The notes: generated by a model not told the origin, from the sequence alone. Positions 28,305 through 38,330 are shown, counted from the first letter of the stretch. The stretch: DNA of 64,000 bases from Aquimarina sediminis (GCF_002895435.1 NZ_POYJ01000002.1:1-64000); one strand, 5' to 3'. Made by a program: numbers and translations.

Positions 28305-28322
28305 ATTTGACAAATGTCAAAT
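28305..28322 (-). promoter_or_regulatory. FNR/Crp-type operator upstream of the DUF1330 operon
   Basis: ATTTGAC-AAAT-GTCAAAT, perfect 7-base arms with a 4-base spacer, the same form as the FNR box (TTGAT-N4-ATCAA). Downstream on the minus strand TACTTTTA (28277-28284) approximates the TAnnTTTG -7 element, which puts the box centre near -40. It lies immediately after the stop codon of the Crp/Fnr gene. Confidence 0.55.
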
Positions 28323-28325
28323 AAA

Positions 28326-28892
28326 TCATCGTGCCCTAACCCGACTAAGTGTTTCTAATGAGATTCCAAGGTAAGATGCTATATGAGAAACTGGGGCTTT
28401 TTGAAGTACAACCGGGTTTTTTTCTTTGAGCAATGCAAAACGTTCTTTGGCTGTATAGAATTGTAATGCCGTTATGCGTTGTTGTAATCTTGTTAAGTGT
28501 TGAGTAGTTATTAATCTAAACCATTTTTCTATGGATGGGTGTTCTTTAGAAATTTCAGCTATTTTTTTTTTCGATATTTTACGAATTATAGTATCCTCAA
28601 TGCCATGTATATATTGCTCACTCGGAAATCCGTTATAAAAGCTATGAATAGAAGTCATAAAAGTACCTTCAGTACCAAACCAATCGGTTACTTCTTTACC
28701 TTCTTTTAGATAGTATGCTCTTAGTAATCCTTTTTCTACAAACAACAAATCATTGCAATATTGACCTTCTTTTAAGAAAATTTCGTTTCGTTTTACAACC
28801 TGTTCATTAAAACGATTTTCTAAAGCTATTTTTGTTGTGTTATCTATTTCCTTTGATGACTCAATTACTTCTTTTAAAAGACTCATAGACAT
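28326..28892 (-). CDS. Crp/Fnr-family transcriptional regulator
   Basis: A 188-residue protein with an N-terminal cyclic-nucleotide-binding-type beta roll (NEIFLKEGQYCNDLLFVEKGLLRAYYL) and a C-terminal winged helix (APVSHIASYLGISLETLSRVRAR). It lacks the Cys cluster of true FNR and the full Arg/Glu phosphate-binding cassette of Crp, as is usual for this Bacteroidota group, so the effector is unknown. FNR-type palindromes lie both upstream of it (28938-28951) and just after it, suggesting autoregulation and control of the DUF1330/SMP-30 pair. ATG at 28892 or 28886. Confidence 0.9.
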   Translation of the reverse strand: MSMSLLKEVIESSKEIDNTTKIALENRFNEQVVKRNEIFLKEGQYCNDLLFVEKGLLRAYYLKEGKEVTDWFGTEGTFMTSIHSFYNGFPSEQYIHGIEDTIIRKISKKKIAEISKEHPSIEKWFRLITTQHLTRLQQRITALQFYTAKERFALLKEKNPVVLQKAPVSHIASYLGISLETLSRVRAR

Positions 28893-29211
28893 ACTATTTT
28901 TATTGCTTCAATATACGGGATGTTTATAAACAAAAGCTTGATATATGTCAAATAATAATGCACCTCAACACGTATAACAAACTGTAATCCAACTACTAAA
29001 TCAATTAAAGCTCTAATAATCTTAAGAACCTCATTTGCCCTTAATGAAGATAAAAAGTAGTCTAAATTAAAACAGAACCTAAACTATATTGAAAAACTCA
29101 ATACCATAGGTATAATCAAAAAAAACACCTGTTTTCAATACAATTTTTATTTATTACATAGAAAAAAATTATGCTATTAGATGCGCAAAAATTATCATTA
29201 ACACAATCTGA
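28893..29211. other. Intergenic stretch upstream of the Crp/Fnr gene
   Basis: About 320 bp with the FNR-type box at 28938-28951. Otherwise AT-rich, with no gene and no clear terminator seen for the DUF6503-like gene that ends... upstream genes are transcribed leftward into this region from 29212. Confidence 0.4.
28938..28951 (-). promoter_or_regulatory. FNR-type box upstream of the Crp/Fnr gene
   Basis: TTGAT-ATAT-GTCAA differs from a perfect dyad by one pair. It is centred about 52 bp before the start codon. Together with the perfect copy at 28305-28322 it suggests the regulator binds its own promoter. Confidence 0.45.
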
Positions 29212-29958
29212 TTACTGAATTTTCTTAAAACCCAATATCTTATAAGTATATTCAGCTCTTAAAAATTTTATATTTCTCAAACTATCACAACGATAGCTTT
29301 GTCGTTTGGCATTAAGAAAAAGTCCTGTCGTGTTTTCATATTTCATATTCTCGATATAGCTATATGTTGCTCCATGGTGAACCATATTACCAAGCAACTT
29401 ATTAGTTTTAGCGTCAAAATAATACCACCAGGTATTTGTTTTCTCTCCACTATCGTCAAAATAATTAGCTTGTATAACATTTGCCCTTTTTTTACCAATG
29501 TTTTCCCTGCCAGCAAAACTAAGATTAACCTCTTTATCTAACAGCTTATAAGGCTGCCACAACACATAATTTGCTGCAATAATATCTTTGTAATACTTGT
29601 CTTGCAGAGCTCCTTCATTTTGAAGGGAATCTCCGTGAAAAACGGAAGTTTTATTCTCTGTATACACTACCCTTTTTTGAATTGAGTCTTCTAGCCACGA
29701 CATCTCAGCAGAAAAGACAGGTTTAAATCTATTGATATGCTTTTGAGTAATTTTTTTCTCAACGTTTCCTAAACTATCATAAAGTATTGTAGTTTTTAGG
29801 TAAGAGATTTCTTTTGCGTTTTCCCAACTTTCTATACCACCGTGAGCTTCCAGAGATTTTAAAACTACCTGAACAGGTTCTAAATCAGTATTGCATGAGG
29901 ACAAAAACGACATCAAACACAAAAACACTACTGACTTTTTATAAAAATGGTTCGTCAT
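29212..29958 (-). CDS. DUF6503-like lipoprotein
   Basis: I set the start at ATG 29958, which gives MTNHFYKKSVVFLCLMSFLSSC with a lipobox Cys at 22; the longer frame adds 12 residues before it. The mature part begins VLKSLEAHGGIESWENAKEI, the pattern of DUF6503 proteins (compare LolA/LppX-like outer-membrane lipoprotein folds), and goes on with beta strands such as WWYYFDAKTNKLLGNMVHHG. Function is unknown. It stands alone on the minus strand. Confidence 0.7.
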   Translation of the reverse strand: MTNHFYKKSVVFLCLMSFLSSCNTDLEPVQVVLKSLEAHGGIESWENAKEISYLKTTILYDSLGNVEKKITQKHINRFKPVFSAEMSWLEDSIQKRVVYTENKTSVFHGDSLQNEGALQDKYYKDIIAANYVLWQPYKLLDKEVNLSFAGRENIGKKRANVIQANYFDDSGEKTNTWWYYFDAKTNKLLGNMVHHGATYSYIENMKYENTTGLFLNAKRQSYRCDSLRNIKFLRAEYTYKILGFKKIQ

Positions 29959-30425
29959 AAAACTAAGTATAGGATATAAATTTACATTTTTCAAGTATTT
30001 ATCCCAAGAACATTATACCACCTATCTTCATATATACAGGGATAGATTCCTTTTTCAGAACAGAAATGCAAGGATAAGCGAATTACGTTAATACCTTAAA
30101 AAAAACAAGGTAATCATATATATGGGTTTGCTATATAACAACTAAATCACTAATTTAGCCCCGTCTAGCACTATACCATGTTCATTAGTAAGTAGGTATG
30201 TTCATATTTATAATGAGTACAGCGCTTAATCTCTTTTAAACCTGAAAAACCGAGAAAAATCTAACCTTCTCTAAAGTTACCCCTTAGTTTCCCCCGAAAT
30301 GACCCTCCTGAGGTGTGGTTATTAGTTTTGAATATTATGTTTGATAATATTCATGTACTCTTTTGTATATGATATTCTTTTAGCATGATATGTAATAGAT
30401 TAATTGTTTTAAATTATTTGTAGTT
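29959..30425. other. Intergenic stretch before the first T9SS module
   Basis: About 470 bp between divergent genes. It must hold the promoters of the DUF6503-like gene and of the T9SS type B gene, but I could not pick a convincing TAnnTTTG element for either. No small ORF of note. Confidence 0.4.
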
Positions 30426-33011
30426 ATGAAAAAACTATTACTCATTTGTTTAGTTTTCTTATTAGGAAATCAATTACTCTCGGCTCAGGCATCTTTTATA
30501 GATTGGGAGTTTAGAGGAGGGAAATTACTTGCAAATCCCGACGGAACCTCAACAGGTCCTGGTCCAGAACCTGCAGGGTTAGACATAGCAGCCATCCCCA
30601 TCACGCCAATCTCTTATGGTCGACTTCCATCAGTTGTTTTGGCTGATCTCGACAACGATAATGATCTAGATTTTATTTCAGGAAGCCAAGGAGGAACAGT
30701 TCATTATTTTGAAAACAATGGTACTGTTACTGCACCCAACTGGGTATCGGCATCAATACCAACATTAGACACCATATGGATAGATAGAACCCGAACAAGT
30801 AGAAATCAAAATAGACCTCAGCTCGTGGATATCGATGATGATGGAGATTTAGATTTATTTATAGGATCACAATACAATTATGAAGGTCTAACTACCGATG
30901 ATGTTCGTTTTTACAGAAATGTGGGCACCCCTGAAATCCCTGTTTTTTCATATGTCCCTGCCTGCATACCTGGACTTAAAGATCAGGATATTTCAGAATT
31001 TCCTGGTTTTGGATTTGCAGACCTAGATAATGATACCGATTTGGATCTGGTAGCACTCGGAAGTGATAAACTAACCTATTACAAAAATATTGGAACCAAA
31101 GAACTGCCAAATTTCGAACTACAATCAGAAGCAAATAGTCCATGGGCGGATGAAAATGAATATACTAATATGGATGTACCAATACCTGTATTTGAGGACT
31201 TTGATAAAGATGGAGATCTCGACATGTATTTTATGATTGATAGTGGTCATGTTCGCTGGATCGAAAACATTGGGACGGTTACAAATCCTAATTTTGTGTC
31301 TCCTCAAAAGACAATGAATGGAGAACTAACCAATGGAGATATGGGGAGTTTTCCTGTTGTAGATTTTGGTGACGTAAATGGTGACGGGCTAAAAGATGCT
31401 CTCTTAGCCAACTTCAACCCTCCCGCATTTGCCTGGTTTAGACAAGTCCCTGTTTGTGTATCTCCGACAATAACATCAGTTACGGCAACTCCAGTTACCT
31501 GTGAAGGAGAAACATCTACCATTACAATTACTGGAAACCTTAATATTGCCAGCACCTGGTCCATATACACTGATTCTTGTGGTGGCACTCTGGTCGGTTC
31601 TACAACTACATCTACATCAACTTTTACTGTTACCCCCAGTAGCCCGAGCACTACATACTATATAAGAGGTGAAGACGGAGCTATAACCTGTATAGATGAA
31701 ACAACTGCTACTTGTACAACGGTTACGATTATTGCTCCACCTATAGATGATGCTAGTTTTAATTATTCGGCAGCTGCATATTGCACAAATGATACCGATC
31801 CTACACCAACCATTACAGGAACAATTGGTGGAAATTTCACTTACACACCACCAGGACTAAGTATGACTACCAGTTCTGGAGAAATTGACGTATCTACATC
31901 TACACCGGGCACCTATACAGTAACCTATACCACAACAGGAGCATGCCCTAACTCCAGTGATACTAGCATAACCATTAATGCACAGGACAACGCAAGTTTC
32001 AATTATGCTGCCTCTGCATATTGTGTAGACGATACGGATCCTACACCAACTATCACAGGAACAATTGGCGGAAGTTTTACCAGTACTCCTGCAGGATTAA
32101 GTATTACCGGTTCTGGAGAAATTGACGTATCTACATCTACACCGGGCACCTATACAGTAACCTATACTACTACAGGAATATGCCCTAACTCGAGTAACAC
32201 TAGTATAACCATTAATGCACAGGACAACGCAAGTTTCAACTATGATGCCTCTGCATATTGTGTAGACGAGTCGGATCCTACACCAACTATCACAGGAACA
32301 ATTGGCGGAAGTTTTACCAGCACTCCAACAGGATTAAGTATGACTGCCAGTTCTGGAGAAATTGATTTATCTTCATCTACACCTGGCACCTATACGGTAA
32401 CCTATACTACAACAGGAACATGCCCTAATTCTGATAACATAAACATCATTGTTAATTCACTAGATGATGCTAATTTTGACTATGATCAATCATCTTATAG
32501 CATTGATGAGCCTGATCCTATCCCTACGATCGCAGGAGTAACAGGAGGTTCTTTTAGCAGCACTACAGGGTTAAGCATTAATACTACCAGTGGAGAGATA
32601 GATCTTTCTAATAGCGCTACAGGAACATATATTGTTACATATACAACAGCAGGAAACTGTGAAAACTCCACGGATCAATCTGTAAGTATTACTGATGCAA
32701 CTGCAGAGCCAGAGCCCGTAAAAGCTAATATTTTGGTTCCCAAAGGGTTTTCTCCTAATGGAGATGGCATAAATGACACCTGGATAATAGAAGGAATTCA
32801 TAAATTTCCCGATCACGAAATACAACTTTTTAATAGGTGGGGAAATGTTGTTTTCTCAGCAGTAAATTATCAAAATGACTGGAATGGAATCTCTAACGGA
32901 AAAAGAGTTCTAAGATCTAACCATAAGCTACCAACAGGACCATATTACTACATTATCGATACCGGAACAAAAACTACTCCTTTTTCTGGATGGATATACA
33001 TAAACTACTAA
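30426..33011 (+). CDS. T9SS type B sorting-domain protein with FG-GAP and four 80-aa repeats
   Basis: An 861-residue secreted protein. Signal peptide (1-21, ending SAQ). Residues about 60-350 are five FG-GAP/VCBS-like repeats with calcium-type loops (DLDNDNDLD, DIDDDGDLD, DFDKDGDLD, DVNGDGLKD). An Ig-like module with CEGETSTITI follows, then four repeats of 79-80 residues (starts DDASFNY, DNASFNY, DNASFNY, DDANFDY). The C-terminal 91 residues are the gliding-motility-type type B sorting domain (FSPNGDGINDTW; LFNRWGNVVF; LPTGPYYYIID; FSGWIYINY). The T9SS exports it and type B domains are thought to use a PorP/SprF partner, which is the next gene. The paralogue is at 34.7 kb. Confidence 0.93.
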   Translation: MKKLLLICLVFLLGNQLLSAQASFIDWEFRGGKLLANPDGTSTGPGPEPAGLDIAAIPITPISYGRLPSVVLADLDNDNDLDFISGSQGGTVHYFENNGTVTAPNWVSASIPTLDTIWIDRTRTSRNQNRPQLVDIDDDGDLDLFIGSQYNYEGLTTDDVRFYRNVGTPEIPVFSYVPACIPGLKDQDISEFPGFGFADLDNDTDLDLVALGSDKLTYYKNIGTKELPNFELQSEANSPWADENEYTNMDVPIPVFEDFDKDGDLDMYFMIDSGHVRWIENIGTVTNPNFVSPQKTMNGELTNGDMGSFPVVDFGDVNGDGLKDALLANFNPPAFAWFRQVPVCVSPTITSVTATPVTCEGETSTITITGNLNIASTWSIYTDSCGGTLVGSTTTSTSTFTVTPSSPSTTYYIRGEDGAITCIDETTATCTTVTIIAPPIDDASFNYSAAAYCTNDTDPTPTITGTIGGNFTYTPPGLSMTTSSGEIDVSTSTPGTYTVTYTTTGACPNSSDTSITINAQDNASFNYAASAYCVDDTDPTPTITGTIGGSFTSTPAGLSITGSGEIDVSTSTPGTYTVTYTTTGICPNSSNTSITINAQDNASFNYDASAYCVDESDPTPTITGTIGGSFTSTPTGLSMTASSGEIDLSSSTPGTYTVTYTTTGTCPNSDNINIIVNSLDDANFDYDQSSYSIDEPDPIPTIAGVTGGSFSSTTGLSINTTSGEIDLSNSATGTYIVTYTTAGNCENSTDQSVSITDATAEPEPVKANILVPKGFSPNGDGINDTWIIEGIHKFPDHEIQLFNRWGNVVFSAVNYQNDWNGISNGKRVLRSNHKLPTGPYYYIIDTGTKTTPFSGWIYINY
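31743..32697 (+). repeat. Four in-gene repeats of about 240 bp
   Basis: Four tandem units of 237-240 bp inside the T9SS type B gene, each encoding an about 80-residue Cys/Asp/Thr-rich domain (SFNYxAxAYC...DPTPTITG...GEIDVSTSTPGTYTVTYTT). The first three are close to identical; the fourth is diverged. The right boundary is approximate. Confidence 0.88.
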
Positions 33012-33065
33012 ATAATATATGATTTAAACAAGAAAGCGTTGCAAACTAAAAAACCACAAAACAAC

Positions 33066-33950
33066 ATGATTAAATTTTTACATTATATATTTTTTATACT
33101 CATATTGTTATCTGCAGTAAAGGTTCGTGCTCAACAAGATCCACATTTTAGCCTCTATAGATATAATATGAACGTTATAAATCCAGCCTATGCCGGAACC
33201 AACGGAAATCTTGAAGCTTTATTCGGGATCAGAAGTCAATGGTCTGGGATTCAAGATGGACCAGAAACACAAAATTTTAATATAAACTCTCCCTTAAATA
33301 AGAATATGGGAGCAGGATTTACTATCGTTAATGACGAGGTCTTTGTGCTAAAAGAAACTCATCTTTATGCTGATTTTTCTTATAAAATTCAGGTAGCAGA
33401 AGATCTAAATCTATATGCAGGAATCAAAGCAGGAGGAACATTTCTAAATATAAGCCTTAGTGGATTAGATATTGATAACGATCCACTATTCAATCAGAAT
33501 GTAAGCAAATTTAACCCCAATGTAGGAGTTGGGTTTTATCTCAAAGCCGAAAATTACTATATAACCCTATCTGCTCCAGGGCTTATTTCTAATGACAGAT
33601 TCGAAAAAGAGGGGGTAACACCTGTATCAGGAAATGAAAACTCTCATGTATTTCTTGGTGGCGGATACGATGTTGCGTTAAATGATGATTTTAAATTAAA
33701 ACCCTCGATACTTAGTAAAATAGTTACAGGAGCTCCATTATCTATTGATCTAACCGCTTCAGCCATATATCGTGATCGATTAGAATTGGGTAGCAATTAT
33801 AGATGGGATGAAAGCATTACATTCTTTATGATTGCAGGGTTCTCCAACAATGCCTTTAATTTTGGATATGCTTATGAGTCTACCACTACAGATATAAAAA
33901 CGTACAACAATGGTACTCATGAAATCATTCTAAAATTTAGATTAAATTAG
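33066..33950 (+). CDS. PorP/SprF-family T9SS membrane protein
   Basis: A 294-residue outer-membrane beta-barrel partner. I take ATG 33066, because it makes the protein the same length as its paralogue at 38331 and gives a clean signal peptide (MIKFLHYIFFILILL...RAQ). The family opening QQDPHFSLYRYNMNVINPAY is exact, followed by GFRSQW-type and GGGYDV strands, ending HEIILKFRLN. PorP/SprF proteins act with T9SS to secrete or attach type B cargo such as SprB. It lies 54 bp after the adhesin gene. Confidence 0.93.
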   Translation: MIKFLHYIFFILILLSAVKVRAQQDPHFSLYRYNMNVINPAYAGTNGNLEALFGIRSQWSGIQDGPETQNFNINSPLNKNMGAGFTIVNDEVFVLKETHLYADFSYKIQVAEDLNLYAGIKAGGTFLNISLSGLDIDNDPLFNQNVSKFNPNVGVGFYLKAENYYITLSAPGLISNDRFEKEGVTPVSGNENSHVFLGGGYDVALNDDFKLKPSILSKIVTGAPLSIDLTASAIYRDRLELGSNYRWDESITFFMIAGFSNNAFNFGYAYESTTTDIKTYNNGTHEIILKFRLN

Positions 33951-34729
33951 GTTCTCATTTTTTGATACAATAACTATTTTAATCTCAAATGATTCATCTT
34001 AAAAACCTAGTCTTTAGCTTAAAAAAAGTGCTCAAATCAAGTTATTCCTCACAGTATGATGTAGGAAAAATCCTCTAAAAATTGATTTTTTAGTGAAAAC
34101 TTAGCCGTTTGCACTAAAGTTTTTCGTAAAAATTCTATGGTGTTGAAATCAATCTATTATCCTAAATTCGCCCCTAAACCAATCAATCTGCTTCGCCTTG
34201 AACATAAACTCTAATAATCTCAAAATCAAGCAGCCTAAAATTTCTTAAGCAAACAACATAGTGATCTCCACAAAGCCTTTGTTTAAGCCTGTTACAGAAG
34301 AATAGGCATATAGCTTGTCGAAGTAATACAAGTACTTTTCGATTTTTTAAACCTCGTATATTTTAAGTGATTTTTAGCAATATTATGCACAAGGCAACAA
34401 GCTATCAGGGTGCATAAAATATGATAATCCAAAAAAAACATATTAGTAATCAATGTTAATAATATTTTGTTAAAGAGAACGAAATTGTTAATTTGCGCCA
34501 AATTAGTATTATACCCGGTTCTTCACCAAATCCTCTTAATATGTGCAACAACTATAATACTATAACCCCTAAAACCTCAAAGAAAAAATATAAATTTCTT
34601 TCATATTACCCTATAACAGTCCCAAAAATACCCATTTGCAATGTAGTATAATTTAAAAACCCAAGTCTAAGTTATTTTCTATATAAAGAAGAGGAGATTA
34701 GAGAACAATAACTTTAAATTATTGCAATC
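33951..34729. other. 780-bp intergenic stretch between the duplicated modules
   Basis: No intact gene. A minus-strand frame (34292-34501) contains CTLIACCLVHNIAKNHLKY, which faintly recalls the C-terminal end of DDE transposases (xxLxCxxHNxxK); if real it is a short, decayed remnant. The promoter of the second T9SS module should lie at the right end. Nothing else is recognised. Confidence 0.35.
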
Positions 34730-37700
34730 ATGAAAAAACTATTACTTATATATCTACTTATACTTTTAGGAAGCAAAATACTCTCCGCCCAAACCCCATT
34801 TATAGATTGGGAGTTTAGAGGGGGTCATCTTGTTTCTAACCCTGATGGTACCTCTATAGGACCTGGACCTGAACCTGCAGGATTAAATGGCGCATCAATC
34901 CCTGCTCCTAGTCGTCTTCCTTCTGCAGTATTTGGAGATTTAAATAATGACGGAAAATTAGATTTTATATCAGGAAGTAGAAGAGGTAGCGTACATTACT
35001 TTGAAAATACAGGCACAGTAACTGCCCCCAATTGGGTGATTGCTTCGATACCTACTTTGGACACTATAGACATTAGTACACTATCTAACAATCATGTTAG
35101 ACCTCAATTAGTTGATATTGATGATGATGGAGATCTTGACTTGTTCCTTGGAAACAGATATAGTTATGAAAATACTACCACAGATGATATTAGATTCTAC
35201 GAAAATGTAGGAACTCCAACTGTTCCAGAATTTTTGTATGTTGTTGCTGGATTGCCGGGACTTGAAGATCAAGATATTGCTCTATACAATGGATTGGGTT
35301 TTGCTGATCTAGATGATGATGATGATTTTGATTTAGTCGTTATGGGAAGTAATACCGCAGTATACTTCAAGAATACCGGGACCAAAGAAAACCCAGTTTT
35401 TGCAAGACAATCTGCAGCGAATAGCCCATGGGATCCCTCGGCAACTTTTCTTCCTACGTTTAATCCTATTCCTATTTTTGAAGATTTTGACAAAGATGGG
35501 GACTATGATATGTATTTTGCTATCGATAGTGGTCAGGCACGGTGGATTGAGAATGTAGGAACTCCTACTACTCCAGATTTTGCTCTGGCTCCTCAACAGA
35601 CACTGAATGGGGAGTTAGAAAATGCAGATATAGGTGATTTCCCCAGTCTGGATTTTGGAGATGTGGATGGTGATGGTTTAAAAGATGCTATTATGGCAAA
35701 TTTTAGTCCAGGTCAATTTGCATGGTTTAGACAGATTCCTGTTTGTGTAGCACCAGATGTACCTACGGTTACCGCAACACCTAATACATTATGTGTAGGT
35801 AACACATCTACGCTCACAATTTCAGGAAGCCTTAATAGTGCTGATGAATGGGTTATATATTCTGGTTCTTGTGGAGGTACCCTAGTTGGCACAACAACCT
35901 CTTCTTCTTTTGTAGTAACCCCAGGCTCACCAAGTACAACATATTACATAAGAGGTGAAGATGGTACCAAAACATGTATTGATGAGACTACAGCCACCTG
36001 TGGAACTGTTACTGTTACAGCCACCGCTCTAGATAATGCAAACTTTAATTATTCTGCTTCTGCTTATTGCGTAGATGATACCGATCCTACACCAACTATC
36101 ACAGGAATATCAGGAGGAACATTCTCTAGTACCCCTACAGGATTAAGCATTACTATCGGCACCGGAGAAATCGATGTATCAACCTCAACACCGGGAGCTT
36201 ATACCGTTACTTATACCACTACAGGAACATGCCCTAACTCCAGCGATACTAGTGTAACCATTAATGCACTAGACAATGCAGGTTTCAACTATGCTGCTTC
36301 TGCTTATTGTGTAGATGATACCGATCCCACACCTACTATCACAGGAATCTCAGGAGGAACGTTCTCAAGTACCCCTTCGGGCTTAGATATCACTACCGGA
36401 TCAGGAGAAATTGATCTATCTACATCAACACCAGGAACATACACCGTAACCTATACCACGGCAGGAACATGCCCTAACTCTAGCAATACTAGCGTAACTA
36501 TTAATGCACTAGATAATGCAGGTTTCAATTATGCTTCAGCCGCGTATTGTGTAGATGATACCGATCCTACACCAACTATCACCGGAATAACAGGTGGAAG
36601 CTTCTCTAGCACTCCTTCTGGATTAACTATAGCAGGTGGATCTGGAGAAATTGATCTATCAACATCAACACCAGGAACATACACCGTTACTTATACTACT
36701 ACAGGAACATGCCCTAACTCTAGTAATACTAGTGTAACTATTAACGCATTAGACAATCCAAGTTTTAACTATGCTGCAACTGCGTATTGTATAGACGACA
36801 CCGACCCTACACCAACAATCACAGGAATAACAGGAGGAAGTTTCTCTAGCACTCCTTCTGGATTAACTATAGCAGGTGGATCCGGAGAAATTGATCTATC
36901 GACATCAACACCAGGGATATATACCGTTACCTATACCACGGCAGGAACATGCCCTAACTCTAGCAATACTAGCGTAACTATTAACGCCCTTGACAATGCA
37001 GGTTTCAACTATGCTTCAGCCGCGTATTGTGTAGATGATACCGATCCTACACCAACCATTACAGGAATAGCAGGGGGAAGCTTCTCAAGTACTCCCACCG
37101 GATTAAGTATTATAACTGGGTCAGGAGAAATTGACCTATCTGCATCAACACCAGGAACTTATACCATTACCTATACCACAGTAGGAATATGCCCAAACAC
37201 TAGTAATACCAGCATAACTATAAATGCTTTAGACAACGCAAATTTCAATTATTCTGCTCCTTCCTATTGTATAGAAGACTCTGATCCTACTCCGACCATT
37301 ACAGGAATAAGTGGAGGAAATTTCTCAAGTACTCCTACTGGATTAAGTATTATTGCCAGTTCTGGCGAAATAGATGTATCCGCATCAACACCAGGAACAT
37401 ATACAGTAACCTATACCACTTCTGGAACATGCCCTAATTCTAGCAGCACTAATGTAACCATTAACACATTAGACAATGCGGATTTTGATTATGACACTGA
37501 TACATTTTGTCAAAACGGGGCTGATCCTACCCCAATAATCATAGGCATAACCGGAGGAAGTTTCTCTAGCACTCCTACTGGGTTAATCCTAGATGCAAGC
37601 ACAGGAAGTATTGATGTTTCTAATAGCGAAACAGGAACCTATACTATAACTTATACCACAATGACTTCTTGCTCTAATTCTAGTGATGTTACTATAGCCA

Positions 37701-38257
37701 TTTCAGAAGCAGATGATGCTAGTTTTTCCTATAATGAGTCTGTTTACAATACTAATGAAACTGATCCAACTCCTGTCATCACAGGTTTAGAAGGAGGTTC
37801 TTTTAGTAGTGCTTCTGGATTAAGTATTAATACCTCTACCGGAGAAATTGACCTCTCTGATAGTGACCCAGGAACATATCCTATTACTTATACCACAGAA
37901 GGCAATTGCGAAAACTCCTCTATTCGATCTATAACCATAACAAAAACTCCTGATCCGGAACCTCCAATAACTAGTATTGTGATACCGGAAGGATTTTCTC
38001 CAAATGGAGATGGAATTAATGATACCTGGGTAATCGAGGGAATACAAAGATTTCCCAATCACAAAATACAAGTCTTTAATAGATGGGGAAATGTAGTGTT
38101 CTCGGATATAAACTATCAAAACAACTGGAACGGTGTATCTAATGGAAAAAGAGTACTACAATCAAGTGACAAACTCCCATCAGGGCCATATTACTACATC
38201 ATTGACATAGGAACAAAAACCCTTCCTTTTTCGGGCTGGATATATATAAACTATTAA
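34730..38257 (+). CDS. T9SS type B sorting-domain protein with FG-GAP and eight 80-aa repeats
   Basis: An 1175-residue paralogue of the gene at 30426. Signal peptide ending SAQ; five FG-GAP-like calcium loops (DLNNDGKLD, DIDDDGDLD, DLDDDDDFD, DFDKDGDYD, DVDGDGLKD); one Ig-like module (VGNTSTLTISG); eight 80-residue repeats, against four in the paralogue; and a 91-residue type B sorting domain (FSPNGDGINDTW ... FSGWIYINY). The repeats are acidic and carry two Cys each, except the last, which has only one and is diverged. Extra copies lengthen the stalk by about 320 residues. Its PorP/SprF partner follows 73 bp downstream. Confidence 0.93.
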   Translation: MKKLLLIYLLILLGSKILSAQTPFIDWEFRGGHLVSNPDGTSIGPGPEPAGLNGASIPAPSRLPSAVFGDLNNDGKLDFISGSRRGSVHYFENTGTVTAPNWVIASIPTLDTIDISTLSNNHVRPQLVDIDDDGDLDLFLGNRYSYENTTTDDIRFYENVGTPTVPEFLYVVAGLPGLEDQDIALYNGLGFADLDDDDDFDLVVMGSNTAVYFKNTGTKENPVFARQSAANSPWDPSATFLPTFNPIPIFEDFDKDGDYDMYFAIDSGQARWIENVGTPTTPDFALAPQQTLNGELENADIGDFPSLDFGDVDGDGLKDAIMANFSPGQFAWFRQIPVCVAPDVPTVTATPNTLCVGNTSTLTISGSLNSADEWVIYSGSCGGTLVGTTTSSSFVVTPGSPSTTYYIRGEDGTKTCIDETTATCGTVTVTATALDNANFNYSASAYCVDDTDPTPTITGISGGTFSSTPTGLSITIGTGEIDVSTSTPGAYTVTYTTTGTCPNSSDTSVTINALDNAGFNYAASAYCVDDTDPTPTITGISGGTFSSTPSGLDITTGSGEIDLSTSTPGTYTVTYTTAGTCPNSSNTSVTINALDNAGFNYASAAYCVDDTDPTPTITGITGGSFSSTPSGLTIAGGSGEIDLSTSTPGTYTVTYTTTGTCPNSSNTSVTINALDNPSFNYAATAYCIDDTDPTPTITGITGGSFSSTPSGLTIAGGSGEIDLSTSTPGIYTVTYTTAGTCPNSSNTSVTINALDNAGFNYASAAYCVDDTDPTPTITGIAGGSFSSTPTGLSIITGSGEIDLSASTPGTYTITYTTVGICPNTSNTSITINALDNANFNYSAPSYCIEDSDPTPTITGISGGNFSSTPTGLSIIASSGEIDVSASTPGTYTVTYTTSGTCPNSSSTNVTINTLDNADFDYDTDTFCQNGADPTPIIIGITGGSFSSTPTGLILDASTGSIDVSNSETGTYTITYTTMTSCSNSSDVTIAISEADDASFSYNESVYNTNETDPTPVITGLEGGSFSSASGLSINTSTGEIDLSDSDPGTYPITYTTEGNCENSSIRSITITKTPDPEPPITSIVIPEGFSPNGDGINDTWVIEGIQRFPNHKIQVFNRWGNVVFSDINYQNNWNGVSNGKRVLQSSDKLPSGPYYYIIDIGTKTLPFSGWIYINY
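36029..37945 (+). repeat. Eight in-gene repeats with an exact 240-bp period
   Basis: Units begin at 36029, 36269, 36509, 36749, 36989, 37229, 37469 and 37709, an exact 240-bp step (80 codons). Units 3, 4 and 5 are nearly identical over long stretches (for example the shared GGATCTGGAGAAATTGATCT), which points to recent unequal crossing-over or conversion. Units 7 and 8 are the most diverged. Confidence 0.93.
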
Positions 38258-38286
38258 ATGATAAAACTTTAAGTATGATAAGTACA

Positions 38287-38311
38287 TAAGAGCATTATCG
38301 TAACGCTCTTA
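38287..38311 (+). other. Hairpin between adhesin and PorP/SprF genes
   Basis: TAAGAGC pairs with GCTCTTA around an 11-base loop whose ends can pair further. There is no T-tract after it, so it may be an mRNA stability or partial-attenuation element. The first module lacks the same hairpin. Confidence 0.35.
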
Positions 38312-38330
38312 CTAAAAAATATAAAAGAAC

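Noticed and set aside
36029-37945. CRISPR-like regular repeat
   Set aside because: The period is 240 bp, lies in one reading frame and encodes a protein domain; there are no short repeats with unique spacers.
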